NCBI RefSeq assembly: GCF_002163755.1
Contig: NZ_CP015863.1
Coordinates: forward strand, 1-64,000
Origin: Vibrio campbellii CAIM 519 = NBRC 15631 = ATCC 25920
Lineage (GTDB): Bacteria > Pseudomonadota > Gammaproteobacteria > Enterobacterales > Vibrionaceae
Length of the DNA: 64,000 nt
Reading direction: 5' to 3'
The notes beneath the pieces were generated by a model that had not been told where the DNA came from, searched no databases, and saw only the letters and a list, made by a program, of their open reading frames with translations. The stretch's first letter is position 1. Each line of letters begins with the position of its first letter. A program made the translations under genes and the position numbers. Below are positions 34,303 through 47,708 of the stretch, piece by piece.

Positions 34303-36242
34303 CAGTCACTTACCTCGGCATGTACTGCAGGGTGGTATAACTCAGAACCTGTGTCTCTAAATTCTTGCGATTTCTGACGCATCCCCTCAAGAGGATCATC
34401 TAGCATTTTGATTGAGATAGCTTGGTCCGCAGCAACTTGCTTAGTGTCTTTCGCATATTCTCGGACTTCTTGCGAAATCTTCATGGAGCAGAACTTTGGT
34501 CCGCACATCGAACAGAAGTGAGCAACTTTTCCAGACTCTTGAGGCAAGGTTTCATCATGGAAGGCACGAGCAGTATCGGGGTCGAGCGACAAGTTAAATT
34601 GGTCTTCCCAGCGGAACTCGAAGCGAGCCTTAGAAAGCGCGTTATCACGAACTTGTGCACCAGGGTGTCCTTTCGCCAAATCAGCGGCGTGCGCAGCAAG
34701 CTTGTAAGTGATCATACCTACCTTTACATCTTCTTTGTTTGGTAAGCCAAGATGCTCTTTAGGAGTTACGTAGCAAAGCATTGCACAGCCATACCAACCA
34801 ATCATGGCAGCGCCGATGCCTGAAGTAATATGGTCGTAACCTGGAGCGACGTCTGTCGTCAATGGACCAAGGGTATAAAAAGGAGCCTCATGACAGTGCT
34901 CTAACTGCTCTTCCATGTTCTCTTTGATCATATGCATTGGAACATGACCAGGACCTTCGATAATCACCTGTACGTCGTATTCCCACGCAACCTTGGTCAA
35001 TTCGCCAAGAGTACGAAGCTCTGCAAATTGCGCTTCGTCGTTAGCATCGGCAACCGAACCAGGACGAAGACCATCACCGAGAGAAAGTGCCACATCATAC
35101 TTAGCACAGATTTCACAGATCTCTCGGAAGTGAGTATATAAGAAGCTTTCTTGGTGATGTGCTAAACACCATTTAGCGATGATAGAACCACCACGAGAGA
35201 CGATGCCAGTAACGCGTTTTGCTGTCATCGGTACATAGCGCAGTAGTAAACCGGCATGGATGGTGAAGTAATCAACGCCCTGCTCTGCTTGCTCGATCAG
35301 AGTATCGCGCATCACCTCCCAGTTAAGGTTTTCCGCCACACCATTCACTTTCTCAAGCGCTTGATACATTGGTACGGTACCGATCGGAACTGGACTGTTA
35401 CGTAGAATCCACTCGCGAGTTTCGTGAATATTACGTCCAGTAGAGAGATCCATAACGGTATCTCCACCCCAGCGCGTTGCCCATACTAACTTCTCTACTT
35501 CTTCTTCAATCGAAGAAGTGACCGATGAGTTACCGATGTTGGCGTTCACTTTGACCAAAAAGTTACGTCCAATGATCATTGGTTCGGATTCTGGGTGGTT
35601 GATATTAGAAGGGATAATCGCGCGACCTTCGGCGACTTCTTTACGCACAAACTCGGCGGTAATGTCTTTTGGAAGATTCGCTCCGAAGCTTTGACCCGGA
35701 TGTTGTTGATTCAGCACTTCATCACGGTATTGAGCACGCCCCATATTTTCACGTAGAGCGATGTATTCCATTTCTGGGGTGATTATACCTTGGCGAGCAT
35801 AGTGCAATTGAGTCACGCATTGCCCATCTTTGGCACGTCGAATACGTGGTAGATTTCCGTAACGAAGATCGTCTAGCGTTTCGTCTTCTAAGCGCTCTTT
35901 GGTGTACACCGAGCTTACTTCATCAAGTAGCTCAGTATCGGAGCGCTCTTCAATCCACCCTTCTCTCAGCTTAGGTAAGCCGTTGTAGAGGTCAATGGTG
36001 TGTTCTGGATCTGTGTATACACCCGAGGTATCGTAAACGCGTACTGGCTCATTAGGCTCGAAAATAGGCGCTTCTTTTGTGCCTCCAATAAGGCTATCAG
36101 CGAGTGATATTTCACGCATTGGCACACGAATATCAGGACGTGAACCCTCTACGTAGACTTTGCTTGAATTTGGGTACGGTTGTACCGAGAGTGTATCAAT
36201 GAACTGTTTTGCTTCCAGTCTCGCTTGCTTGCGACTCGACAT
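34302..36242 (-). CDS. thiC: phosphomethylpyrimidine synthase ThiC
   Basis: Radical-SAM enzyme that rearranges aminoimidazole ribotide to the thiamine pyrimidine. The 646-aa protein has the C-terminal cluster motif CSMCGPKFC and the conserved ERSDTEL, YARQGIITPEMEYIA and GDGLRPGSVADANDEAQ. ATG 36242 (MSSRKQARL) has AAGGA about 10 nt upstream and fits E. coli ThiC (631 aa); the open frame runs 86 codons upstream through the riboswitch and is not coding. First gene of thiCEFSGH, controlled by the TPP riboswitch. Confidence 0.96.
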   Translation of the reverse strand: MSSRKQARLEAKQFIDTLSVQPYPNSSKVYVEGSRPDIRVPMREISLADSLIGGTKEAPIFEPNEPVRVYDTSGVYTDPEHTIDLYNGLPKLREGWIEERSDTELLDEVSSVYTKERLEDETLDDLRYGNLPRIRRAKDGQCVTQLHYARQGIITPEMEYIALRENMGRAQYRDEVLNQQHPGQSFGANLPKDITAEFVRKEVAEGRAIIPSNINHPESEPMIIGRNFLVKVNANIGNSSVTSSIEEEVEKLVWATRWGGDTVMDLSTGRNIHETREWILRNSPVPIGTVPMYQALEKVNGVAENLNWEVMRDTLIEQAEQGVDYFTIHAGLLLRYVPMTAKRVTGIVSRGGSIIAKWCLAHHQESFLYTHFREICEICAKYDVALSLGDGLRPGSVADANDEAQFAELRTLGELTKVAWEYDVQVIIEGPGHVPMHMIKENMEEQLEHCHEAPFYTLGPLTTDVAPGYDHITSGIGAAMIGWYGCAMLCYVTPKEHLGLPNKEDVKVGMITYKLAAHAADLAKGHPGAQVRDNALSKARFEFRWEDQFNLSLDPDTARAFHDETLPQESGKVAHFCSMCGPKFCSMKISQEVREYAKDTKQVAADQAISIKMLDDPLEGMRQKSQEFRDTGSELYHPAVHAEVSD

Positions 36243-36416
36243 AGCATTTTTCCTTGCTTTGTTATGCTTAGATAAAAAGTATTGGGATAAAAATGCTTGG
36301 CGGATAGATGCGACAAGAGGAATCGAATTAAAGACAAGTCGAGCGAGTGCTCTTCGTCTATAACAACATTCGAATATTTGATAGGTCAACCAGATAGAAC
36401 TCTGGTGTAGATATCT

Positions 36417-36506
36417 TCTCTTGTTCCCTTCGCAGATTCTAATCTGATCAGGTTCAACGGATCCCGAATTAACGGTCTCAGCCTTATGGCACTCCGACAA
36501 GTGAGA
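36417..36506 (-). promoter_or_regulatory. TPP riboswitch (thi element)
   Basis: On the minus strand it shows the canonical order GTCGGAGTGCC, GGCTGAGA, CCGTTGAACCTGATC and TGCGAAGGGAACAAG. The P1 ends CACTTGTC and GGGAACAAGAG pair. It sits about 170 nt before the thiC ATG; that stretch should hold the expression platform, with a small hairpin ACCAGA/TCTGGT next to the aptamer. Confidence 0.95.
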
Positions 36507-36514
36507 TCAGTATA

Positions 36515-36542
36515 TAAAAACGGCTTGGTTAAACCAAGCCGA
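36515..36542 (-). terminator. Rho-independent terminator after crcB
   Basis: Stem CGGCTTGGTT/AACCAAGCCG and T5 on the minus strand, 26 nt after the crcB stop. A possible thiC promoter (TTGGTT, 17 bp, TATACT at 36509-36514) overlaps it. Confidence 0.85.
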
Positions 36543-36567
36543 CCTGATGAAGATTTGAGTGTTTTTG

Positions 36568-36951
36568 CTAGCTACGCATCAATAATTGGAAACCAATCCA
36601 CGCAGCCGAAATGCTTAACACGACATTCAGCAATACGTTCAATCCCATCTTAAAGAAAGCTCCCTGCTGCATAAGCAACACGTTATCCATTGAGAAAGTC
36701 GAGAACGTAGTTAATGCGCCCAAAAAGCCAAGCCCGATAATTTGACGCCATGGGTCAGTGACCATTAACTCAGTTTCAAACGCAGCAATTAGTAGACCCA
36801 TAATAAATGAGCCAACAACGTTAACCGTTAATGTACCGTATGGAAAACCACGACCAAGTAGCATCACACAAAGTTCAGAAATTAAGTAACGAGAACATGC
36901 ACCAAATGCCCCACCCAATGCAATAAAACCCAAAATGGATAGTTGCCCCAT
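36568..36951 (-). CDS. crcB: fluoride channel CrcB/Fluc
   Basis: A 127-aa inner-membrane protein with four membrane segments that works as a dual-topology dimer to export fluoride. The family motifs GGAFGACSRY, GTLTVNVVGSFIMG and GFLGALTTFSTFS are present. ATG 36951 (MGQLSIL) has GGGGG 4-8 nt upstream; the open frame extends 21 codons further without support. I see no fluoride riboswitch in the leader. Confidence 0.93.
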   Translation of the reverse strand: MGQLSILGFIALGGAFGACSRYLISELCVMLLGRGFPYGTLTVNVVGSFIMGLLIAAFETELMVTDPWRQIIGLGFLGALTTFSTFSMDNVLLMQQGAFFKMGLNVLLNVVLSISAAWIGFQLLMRS

Positions 36952-37074
36952 AATTCCCCCAGAAAAGTTAATGGCGACATTGTAATCAAATTTACGGCAA
37001 TAGTGATTATACAATCTTAGAATTCAGCAAAGTATAGCGCTTAAAACTTATCAAGATTTAAAAAGTTACAGGAG

Positions 37075-38469
37075 TCACTTTACTTCAATATAACCCATCA
37101 ACCCCGTCTTCATGTGTTCGATCACATGACAATGGTACATCCAACGCCCTGGGTTATCTGCAACAAATGCCGCTTTCGCACTGCCATTTTTTCCAAGTAA
37201 GACCGTATCGGTATGAAACGGCTCATCGAGTTTTTTGCCATCTAATTCAAGAACGGTAAATGTATGTCCATGAAGATGAATAGGATGATGATATTGGGTG
37301 ACGTTCTTAAGGTTGAAGATATAGGTTTTTCCCACCTCCAATGTTGAAAGCGGCGCAGGAATATTATCTTTGCTCATTCCCTCCCAAGCTCGTTTATTCA
37401 TTAGCCAAAACTTAGGTATCGCTTTGCCCGATTTATCGGCAGGAGTGACTGCCCCCTCCCATTCAAACACATAATCAATTTGCTCAGCATTTTCCAAATC
37501 AAGATCAGGCACAGGGTTAAGAGGCAATAAAGGCAGTTTCTGATTGGTCGGCAGGTCAGACTCAACAACTTCGAACTCACACAAAGGGAATGGGAAGCGC
37601 CCTTTCATTTGACGCACATAAACACGTTCTCCTGCCCTCGGAGCAATCAATCCGACATCTAACCTCATTCCCGGACCAATTTTGTGTTGAGTGAGCATAT
37701 AAGGCGTTTTAACAGGATTCCCATCAATAGCAATAACCCAAGCCTCTGTGCCTTCTATAGCGATCGGGTAAGTAATGGTGTTATCGACATTAGCAATTCT
37801 TAAACGTGTGGTAGCATTCTGCTTCAACGCATAAACAGGCTCATGAACACCATTAACACTACTCCACTCTCCTGGCGTTCCCATGCGTGCACTCAAGCGC
37901 GGCACCATTAGATTCTTCCACTGACCTTGTTTGTCTAAATGCCAATGCTTGAGAACGACTTCATGCTCTTCATTAAACTGAACGGGCTCAGCCTCTTCAA
38001 CGATAATTAGACCAACTAACCCCATACCAAGCTGCTTAACGCTATTCATGTGTGGGTGATACCAAAATGTGCCCGCATCTGGCGGTGTAAATTCATAAAC
38101 AAATGTTTCACCCGGCATGATAGGCGGCTGGCTCAAGAAAGGGACACCATCCATTTCAATAGGGATTCGCAAGCCATGCCAGTGGATCGTAGTTGGCTCT
38201 GAAAGCTTGTTGGTAAATCGGATAATAACTTTCTCGCCTTGGCGACAACGAATCGTAGGAGCTGGAATCGATCCATTAAACGCGAGTACATCCGTATTAA
38301 ATCCTGGTACCAATTCAGCAATAGAGGGCTCTGCAGTGATGTCGTATATATGCTGACCTTGTTTGTTAGTGCCCCTAGATAGAGAACATGCAGGCAGAAC
38401 GGTAAGCGCAGAGATCGCTAAGGAAGATTGAAGAAAGCGTCGACGAGATATATCCATGTATTTAGTCAC
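37075..38469 (-). CDS. Tat-exported multicopper oxidase
   Basis: A 464-aa laccase-type oxidase with three cupredoxin domains. All copper-ligand motifs are present: HWHG (96-99), WYHPH (136-140), HPIHLHGH and HCHVIEHM near the C terminus. The N terminus has a twin-arginine signal (SRRRFLQSSL, 8-17) and a cysteine in VLPAC (Cys28), which could make it a Tat lipoprotein. Likely roles are Cu(I) or Fe(II) oxidation in the periplasm; the methionine-rich loop of CueO is not evident. A Fur-like box upstream points to iron control. It is monocistronic beside the rRNA operon end. The substrate is uncertain. Confidence 0.9.
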   Translation of the reverse strand: MTKYMDISRRRFLQSSLAISALTVLPACSLSRGTNKQGQHIYDITAEPSIAELVPGFNTDVLAFNGSIPAPTIRCRQGEKVIIRFTNKLSEPTTIHWHGLRIPIEMDGVPFLSQPPIMPGETFVYEFTPPDAGTFWYHPHMNSVKQLGMGLVGLIIVEEAEPVQFNEEHEVVLKHWHLDKQGQWKNLMVPRLSARMGTPGEWSSVNGVHEPVYALKQNATTRLRIANVDNTITYPIAIEGTEAWVIAIDGNPVKTPYMLTQHKIGPGMRLDVGLIAPRAGERVYVRQMKGRFPFPLCEFEVVESDLPTNQKLPLLPLNPVPDLDLENAEQIDYVFEWEGAVTPADKSGKAIPKFWLMNKRAWEGMSKDNIPAPLSTLEVGKTYIFNLKNVTQYHHPIHLHGHTFTVLELDGKKLDEPFHTDTVLLGKNGSAKAAFVADNPGRWMYHCHVIEHMKTGLMGYIEVK

Positions 38470-38504
38470 CCATTATTCCAATTGATGTGAGTGTAACTAA
38501 ATAT

Positions 38505-38519
38505 TAATAATGATTCTCA
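38505..38519 (-). promoter_or_regulatory. Fur-like box upstream of the multicopper oxidase
   Basis: Minus-strand TGAGAATCATTATTA matches the 7-1-7 Fur consensus TGATAATCATTATCA at 13 of 15 positions. It lies about 36 bp before the start codon, in the promoter region. The rest of 38520-38712 shows no gene. Confidence 0.6.
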
Positions 38520-38712
38520 GTTATCTTTTAAAGATGTGCAGTCATAATGCTTAGATTCAGAGATTATAAATGAAGACCTATATTTAATGGTCACTAACAA
38601 GATAGTAAGCACCCACACACATATAGTAAATAAAAGAGATCGGTTTAAGAAGAAGAGAGTCTAATGGTAAATAAGGCTAAAGCAAGTAGGAAATTGAAGG
38701 CTTCAGAAACGA

Positions 38713-38742
38713 CGAAAGCCTTGCTATTTCTAGCAAGGCTTT
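38713..38742 (-). terminator. terminator of the second rRNA operon
   Basis: Stem GAAAGCCTTGCTA/TAGCAAGGCTTTC, 10 nt after tRNA-Asp on the minus strand, followed by TCGTTTCT. The T-run is broken, as in many rRNA terminators. Confidence 0.75.
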
Positions 38743-38751
38743 CTAAATAAG

Positions 38752-38828
38752 TGGCGGAGCGGACGGGACTCGAACCCGCGACCCCCGGCGTGACAGGCCG
38801 GTATTCTAACCAACTGAACTACCGCTCC
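38752..38828 (-). tRNA. tRNA-Asp(GTC)
   Basis: A 77-nt cloverleaf with encoded CCA, acceptor GGAGCGG/CCGCTCC and anticodon GTC (CCTGTCACG). It lies 30 nt after 5S as the distal tRNA of the operon. Confidence 0.96.
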
Positions 38829-38858
38829 GCACTGGTTAGACCTTAAGTCTAAATTTAA

Positions 38859-38978
38859 AGCCTGGCGATGTCCTACTCTCACATGGGGAAGCCCCACACT
38901 ACCATCGGCGCTAATTCGTTTCACTTCTGAGTTCGGAATGGAAATCAGGTGGGTCCAAATCGCTATGGTCGCCAAGCA
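38859..38978 (-). rRNA. 5S ribosomal RNA
   Basis: A ~120-nt 5S rRNA. The ends TGCTTGGCGACC and GCCAGGC pair, and GAACTCAGAAGTGAAACG is present in the middle. Ends are accurate to a few bases. Confidence 0.95.
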
Positions 38979-39141
38979 AATTCTTTATCAATTTGCTCGC
39001 AAATTCAAACGTACTTTAGTACGGCCCTTTAGGGTGAGATTTGCTTGCAAATCGAATAATTCGGAAAACTGATTTTAAGTTCTATTTATACACATTCAAT
39101 TCGTTCTTGCTTTGAGTCCATCAAAACCCCTTGGGTGTTGT

Positions 39142-42031
<2,890 letters not shown>

Positions 42032-42325
42032 ATACAACCCGAAGGAGTTTCGAGTTGATGAACAAGTCACCAAAGTTGTCTGCAATTTTTATACATGATG
42101 CAGACTCGATTTTGCCGGACTCAAATATGTTTTGTTTTACTTAAACAGTAAGACAAAACCCAAGAACACTTGAATGTGTTGTTTGGAGTATTCAATTAAG
42201 AATACTTTGAGAACTTTACAAACAATCTTAAAGATTGTTTTGTCAGCTTTCCAAATTGTTAAAGAGCTAATCACTTCTTATGAAGTAACCATTTTTAAAA
42301 ACTCTCAAGAGAGAATGTTTAAAGA
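42032..42325 (-). other. spacer between tRNA-Val and 23S, second operon
   Basis: Transcribed spacer with a boxA-like GCTCTTTAACAATTTGG (about 42252-42268, minus strand). No gene is seen. It shares the boxA-side block with the first operon's spacer but differs in the middle. Confidence 0.7.
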
Positions 42326-42401
42326 TGGTGGGCGATACCGGGCTCGAACCAGTGACCCCCTGCTTGTAAGGCAGGTGCTCTCCCAACTGAGCTAATCGCC
42401 C
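42326..42401 (-). tRNA. tRNA-Val(TAC)
   Basis: A 76-nt cloverleaf, acceptor GGGCGAT, encoded CCA, anticodon TAC (CCTTACAAG). Confidence 0.96.
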
Positions 42402-42436
42402 ACATAAGTTTTTCGTCTTGTGGTAGACGTCAAGAA

Positions 42437-42512
42437 TGGTGGAGCTATGCGGGATCGAACCGCAGACCTCCTGCGTGCAAGGCAGGCGCTCTCCCAGCTG
42501 AGCTATAGCCCC
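42437..42512 (-). tRNA. tRNA-Ala(TGC), second copy
   Basis: A 76-nt cloverleaf with anticodon TGC. It differs slightly from the copy at 473-548 in the T-arm region (GCGGTTCGATCC against GCAGTTCGATCC, with compensating bases). Confidence 0.96.
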
Positions 42513-42536
42513 ATCTTGATAGTCATTCTTAAAGAA

Positions 42537-42612
42537 TGGTGGGTCGTGCAGGATTCGAACCTGCGACCAATTGATTAAAAGTCAACTGCTCTACCAACTG
42601 AGCTAACGACCC
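42537..42612 (-). tRNA. tRNA-Lys(TTT)
   Basis: A 76-nt cloverleaf, acceptor GGGTCGT, encoded CCA, anticodon TTT (GACTTTTAATC). Confidence 0.96.
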
Positions 42613-42614
42613 AA

Positions 42615-42690
42615 TGGTATCCCGTAGGGGAGTCGAACCCCTGTTACCGCCGTGAAAGGGCGGTGTCCTAGGCCTCTAGACGAACGGGAC
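42615..42690 (-). tRNA. tRNA-Glu(TTC)
   Basis: A 76-nt cloverleaf, acceptor GTCCCGT, encoded CCA, anticodon TTC (CCTTTCACG). First tRNA after 16S; only 2 nt separate it from tRNA-Lys. Confidence 0.96.
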
Positions 42691-42781
42691 ACTAAGTTGA
42701 ACATCTTGGGAGATGTTCTATCTCTTTTACTTTATAAACCGTATCAATCTGTGTGGACACTCATCGTGAGTAATCATCGTA

Positions 42782-44334
<1,553 letters not shown>

Positions 44335-44551
44335 AAGATTTTGTTCGGCTCAATGAATACTGAACATTACATAAAGTAATGTTTGAATTGACTGTGCTGA
44401 ATCTTTTGATTCAATGGTCACTTCGTTTCATTGAAACCTAATTTGAAGCCGAAGCTTCTAATTGGATTATCATCAACGAGTGCCCACACAGATTGATAGG
44501 TCTATATTGTTAAAGAGCTTTCCTATTGAGCTTTGCTCAAATCGGACGGCC

Positions 44552-44696
44552 ATTTTAGCGAGTTAAAGTTTAGTGTCAATCACTTTTTTCAAGCGTTTCC
44601 GCTTGGCTAATTGGCTTGCTAACTTGGCTTTCGTTTCTTTCGAAGCGTTGCCGTGTCAGCGAGGTGGCATTATAGAGATTGCGATCACATTGGCAA
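44552..44696 (-). promoter_or_regulatory. rRNA operon promoters P1 and P2 (copy 2)
   Basis: On the minus strand, P1 is TTGCCA (44691-44696), 16 bp, TATAAT (44669-44674), with discriminator GCCACC. P2 is TTGACA (44574-44579), 16 bp, TAAAAT (44552-44557). A/T-rich runs at about 44700-44730 resemble an UP element. The leader is the same as in copy 1 up to about 44507, then differs. No gene lies between 44335 and 44775. Confidence 0.85.
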
Positions 44697-44775
44697 GCCC
44701 TTTTTCTCGTTTTTTTTGTTTTTTTTATCGTTCGGATAAATTTGCATCAAAAGCGGTCAAAAGAGCACGTTATTT

Positions 44776-45303
44776 CTACAGTTCTTTGAATTTATCTGCG
44801 AAAAGAGCCACTTTTTCCCAATTGGTGTATTCCACCTCTTTAGTCGTATCGGTTTCGCCACCAGTCATCGACATAATGAACTTAATCATAGTTCTATCGA
44901 ACCAGCTGTAACGTGGGTAATAAAGTGCACCAGCAAAAACACCAATTAAGGTTGGTTTCCATGGCGACTTAATTAGGAACTTACGAATGTAAGCACTGCC
45001 TTCAGGCGTATCCTTTCCTTGGTCTTCTTTACGAGCGGTTAGATTCACACAGAAAAATGCCACTTTACTTTGCTCTAGTTGAGTTAGGTTTTTCTTAATA
45101 AACTGGTATAGCTTCTTATTAAGATGGCCATAACGAATAGATGCGCCAATCAATACTCTGTCGTATTGGCTGAAATCCATCGCCTCTACATTATGTAAAT
45201 CCACCAGCTCGCAATCGAAGTCTGGTAGTTGTTCATCTATATAGTGGAGAATTTTTTTCGTCTGCCCTTCACGGGAAGAGTATAGAAATAATGCTTTTGC
45301 CAC
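44776..45303 (-). CDS. hemG: menaquinone-dependent protoporphyrinogen oxidase HemG
   Basis: Flavodoxin-like FMN enzyme that oxidises protoporphyrinogen IX to protoporphyrin IX in haem synthesis, passing electrons to quinones. The 175-aa protein has the FMN loop LYSSREGQTKKI (7-18), IGASIRYGHLNKKL and the long insertion NLTARKEDQGKDTPEGSAY that distinguishes HemG from flavodoxins (shown in part). It follows trkH by 9 bp and precedes an rRNA operon, the same order as trkH-hemG-rrsA in E. coli. Confidence 0.95.
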   Translation of the reverse strand: MAKALFLYSSREGQTKKILHYIDEQLPDFDCELVDLHNVEAMDFSQYDRVLIGASIRYGHLNKKLYQFIKKNLTQLEQSKVAFFCVNLTARKEDQGKDTPEGSAYIRKFLIKSPWKPTLIGVFAGALYYPRYSWFDRTMIKFIMSMTGGETDTTKEVEYTNWEKVALFADKFKEL

Positions 45304-45312
45304 GATTTCCCC

Positions 45313-46770
45313 TTAGCTACGCCAAAACGTCGGCGTAAGTAGAATAAGTAAGGTAAAGATTTCCAAACGTCCAAACAGCATAGAAACAATCAATACCCAT
45401 TTTGCTTTGTCGTTCACATCACCAAAGTGAAGCGCAACTTCACCCAAGCCAGGACCTAAGTTGTTGAGCGTTGCTGCAACCGCAGAGAACGCGCTTAGCT
45501 CATCCATCCCTGTAGCAATCAAGCCCAACATACAAACCACGAATACCAAAGCGTAAGCAGAGAAGAATCCCCAAACCGCATCAACGACTCTTTGCGGTAG
45601 CGCACTACCACCCACTTTGATGGTGTACACCGCACGAGGGTGCACCAAACGCTTCAGCTCACGCGCACCTTGTAAGGTCAGTAGCAGAATACGGATCACT
45701 TTCATGCCGCCGCCAGTCGAGCCAGCACAACCACCTATAAAAGAAGAGAACAACAACAGCACTGGTAAGAATAATGGCCAATCAGCAAACCCGGTTGTGG
45801 TAAAGCCAGCCGTAGTTGAAATGGACACGGTCTGAAAAAGCGCTTGATCGAATGCGTCATAGGTTGAGTCGTAAGAATGGTGATTCAACAATAATAAGAA
45901 GCACACCAAGAACAAAACAACTTGTATAAAGATGAACGCGCGGAACTCTGGATCTTTCCAATAGTATTTAGGATGCACGCCGCCAGACGCGAATGCGGCG
46001 AAGTGCAAAGAGTAGTTACATGCCGAAATCAACAAGAAGACGACGGTAATCATGTTAATCGCATAGCTATCGAAATAGCCCATGCTGGCATCGTGGGTAG
46101 AGAAACCACCGATAGCAATGGTTGAGAAGCTGTGACTAATGGCATCAAACGGTGTCATACCTGCTAACCAAAATGCCAAGGCACACGCAATAGTCAGACT
46201 CAAATAGATATACCACAGTGCTTTTGCTGTCTCAGCAATACGCGGGGTCATCTTAGTATCTTTTACCGGTCCTGGTATTTCAGCTCGATACAGCTGCATA
46301 CCACCGATACCAAGAACAGGAAGAATGGCTACCGCCAACACGATGATACCCATGCCGCCAAACCATTGCAGGAGCTGGCGATAAAATAAGATCGCTTTTG
46401 GCAGTTCGTCGAGCCCAACAATGACCGTCGCTCCCGTTGTCGTTAAAGCAGAGAAAGACTCAAAAAATGCGTCAGTCACAGATACATTGGGATTATCTGA
46501 GATAAGGAAAGGGATAGAGCCCGCACTGCCAAGTACAGTCCAGAAAAGAACAACAATAAGGAAGCCATCGCGTGCTTTTAGCTCGTGTTTGTGCCTGCGG
46601 TTTGGGAACCAACAGATCCCACCACATACGAGAAGTACGAAGAAAGTCGTGACAAAAGGTACACCCGCACCATCTCGATAAATAAGCGCAACCAGCGCAG
46701 GCGCGAGCATTGTGACGCTAAAAAGTGCGAGCAATAGCCCGACGATTCGAATAATTGAACGAAATTGCAT
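45313..46770 (-). CDS. trkH: potassium uptake protein TrkH
   Basis: Pore subunit of the Trk potassium uptake system, gated by cytoplasmic TrkA. The 485-aa protein (E. coli 483) has four M-P-M repeats with the filter loops LTTTGATV, STIAIGGFSTHD, TAGFTTTGF and NNLGPGLG. It lies between yigZ and hemG on the same strand (46 bp and 9 bp gaps), so the three are likely one operon. Confidence 0.95.
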   Translation of the reverse strand: MQFRSIIRIVGLLLALFSVTMLAPALVALIYRDGAGVPFVTTFFVLLVCGGICWFPNRRHKHELKARDGFLIVVLFWTVLGSAGSIPFLISDNPNVSVTDAFFESFSALTTTGATVIVGLDELPKAILFYRQLLQWFGGMGIIVLAVAILPVLGIGGMQLYRAEIPGPVKDTKMTPRIAETAKALWYIYLSLTIACALAFWLAGMTPFDAISHSFSTIAIGGFSTHDASMGYFDSYAINMITVVFLLISACNYSLHFAAFASGGVHPKYYWKDPEFRAFIFIQVVLFLVCFLLLLNHHSYDSTYDAFDQALFQTVSISTTAGFTTTGFADWPLFLPVLLLFSSFIGGCAGSTGGGMKVIRILLLTLQGARELKRLVHPRAVYTIKVGGSALPQRVVDAVWGFFSAYALVFVVCMLGLIATGMDELSAFSAVAATLNNLGPGLGEVALHFGDVNDKAKWVLIVSMLFGRLEIFTLLILLTPTFWRS

Positions 46771-46816
46771 GGATTGATTGACTAGCGAAGCTGTCCCTGT
46801 GGCTTCCTATTTTTCA

Positions 46817-47440
46817 TTATTTTCCGTCTAGTGGGGTGACAATTGCCTTTGCACCACTTTTGTTGATGATAGCTTGGGTAAACGCGCTCACTTCACGTAG
46901 CTCAATTTCCACCACTAATACCACCTGATCGCTGTATTCAGCATCCACTTCAACCACACCAAACTGGGGCATAAGCGACTGTGCGATAGGCATAAACCCA
47001 TAGTCTAACTCTAGTCGGAGTTTTGTGGTTATTTTTTTCTCAATTGTTTGAAGCAGCTTGAGCGCTTGTTGCACTCCACCACCATAAGCTTTGACCAAAC
47101 CGCCTGTGCCAAGCTTAATGCCGCCAGAGTAACGAGTGACCACCGCAGTGATCTCTCCAACTCCAGAGCCAGACAGCTGCGCGAGGATTGGTTTACCTGC
47201 CGTCCCTGAAGGTTCTCCATCATCACTAAAGCCCCACTTCATCGAATCTTCTGGTCGACCAGCAACAAATCCCCAGCAGTTGTGCCTTGCATCAGAATGT
47301 TTGGTTTTGATCTGCTCAACGAATGCTTTCGCCGCTTCCACGCTTGGTGTATGCGCTAAGTAAGTAATAAAGACACTCTTTTTAATCTCTTCTTCAAATT
47401 GAGCTGGTTGGGCAGGAATCAGATAAGGCAGGTCATTCAT
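46817..47440 (-). CDS. yigZ: IMPACT-family protein YigZ
   Basis: A 207-aa cytoplasmic protein of the YigZ/IMPACT (UPF0029) family. The signature is ARHNCWGFVAG then SDDGEPSGTAGKPIL and VVTRYSGGIKLGTGGLVKAY. The C-terminal domain has an EF-G domain V-like fold. Its biochemical role is not established. It sits at the head of yigZ-trkH-hemG and is divergent from fadB, as in E. coli (fadBA / yigZ region). Confidence 0.92.
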   Translation of the reverse strand: MNDLPYLIPAQPAQFEEEIKKSVFITYLAHTPSVEAAKAFVEQIKTKHSDARHNCWGFVAGRPEDSMKWGFSDDGEPSGTAGKPILAQLSGSGVGEITAVVTRYSGGIKLGTGGLVKAYGGGVQQALKLLQTIEKKITTKLRLELDYGFMPIAQSLMPQFGVVEVDAEYSDQVVLVVEIELREVSAFTQAIINKSGAKAIVTPLDGK

Positions 47441-47582
47441 AGGATTAGCTCACTTTTCTCTTTGTTCAAAGTCTATCACGAGACGGAATTGTGAGTCGCA
47501 TAAGATCTGCACCAGCGCACAATGTTAAACACTTGTTTAAGAAATGTATTGAAATTAACCAATCCGAGGTCCAAACTAACTC

Positions 47583-47599
47583 CACTGGTCAAACCAGAA
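47583..47599 (+). promoter_or_regulatory. FadR-type operator upstream of fadBA
   Basis: CACTGGTCAAACCAGAA fits the FadR site pattern CTGGTCNNACCAG with its full palindromic arms. It lies 110 bp before the fadB start, suggesting repression by FadR unless long-chain acyl-CoA is present. Confidence 0.7.
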
Positions 47600-47708
47600 C
47601 AACAAATATAACGACTTTCCTCTATATCTATTTGTTGCCCTACAGGCGCTCAGCCCGCATCAAATCGGTATACAGACAATCCAAGATTGTATGTCATGGA
47701 GATAGACA

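Noticed and set aside
36952..37074. A fluoride riboswitch upstream of crcB
   Set aside because: The conserved GGCGATGG start and pseudoknot partners are absent.
44573..44911. A 112-codon plus-strand frame between the rRNA promoter and hemG
   Set aside because: It is antisense to the hemG end and to the rRNA promoters, with no ribosome-binding site.
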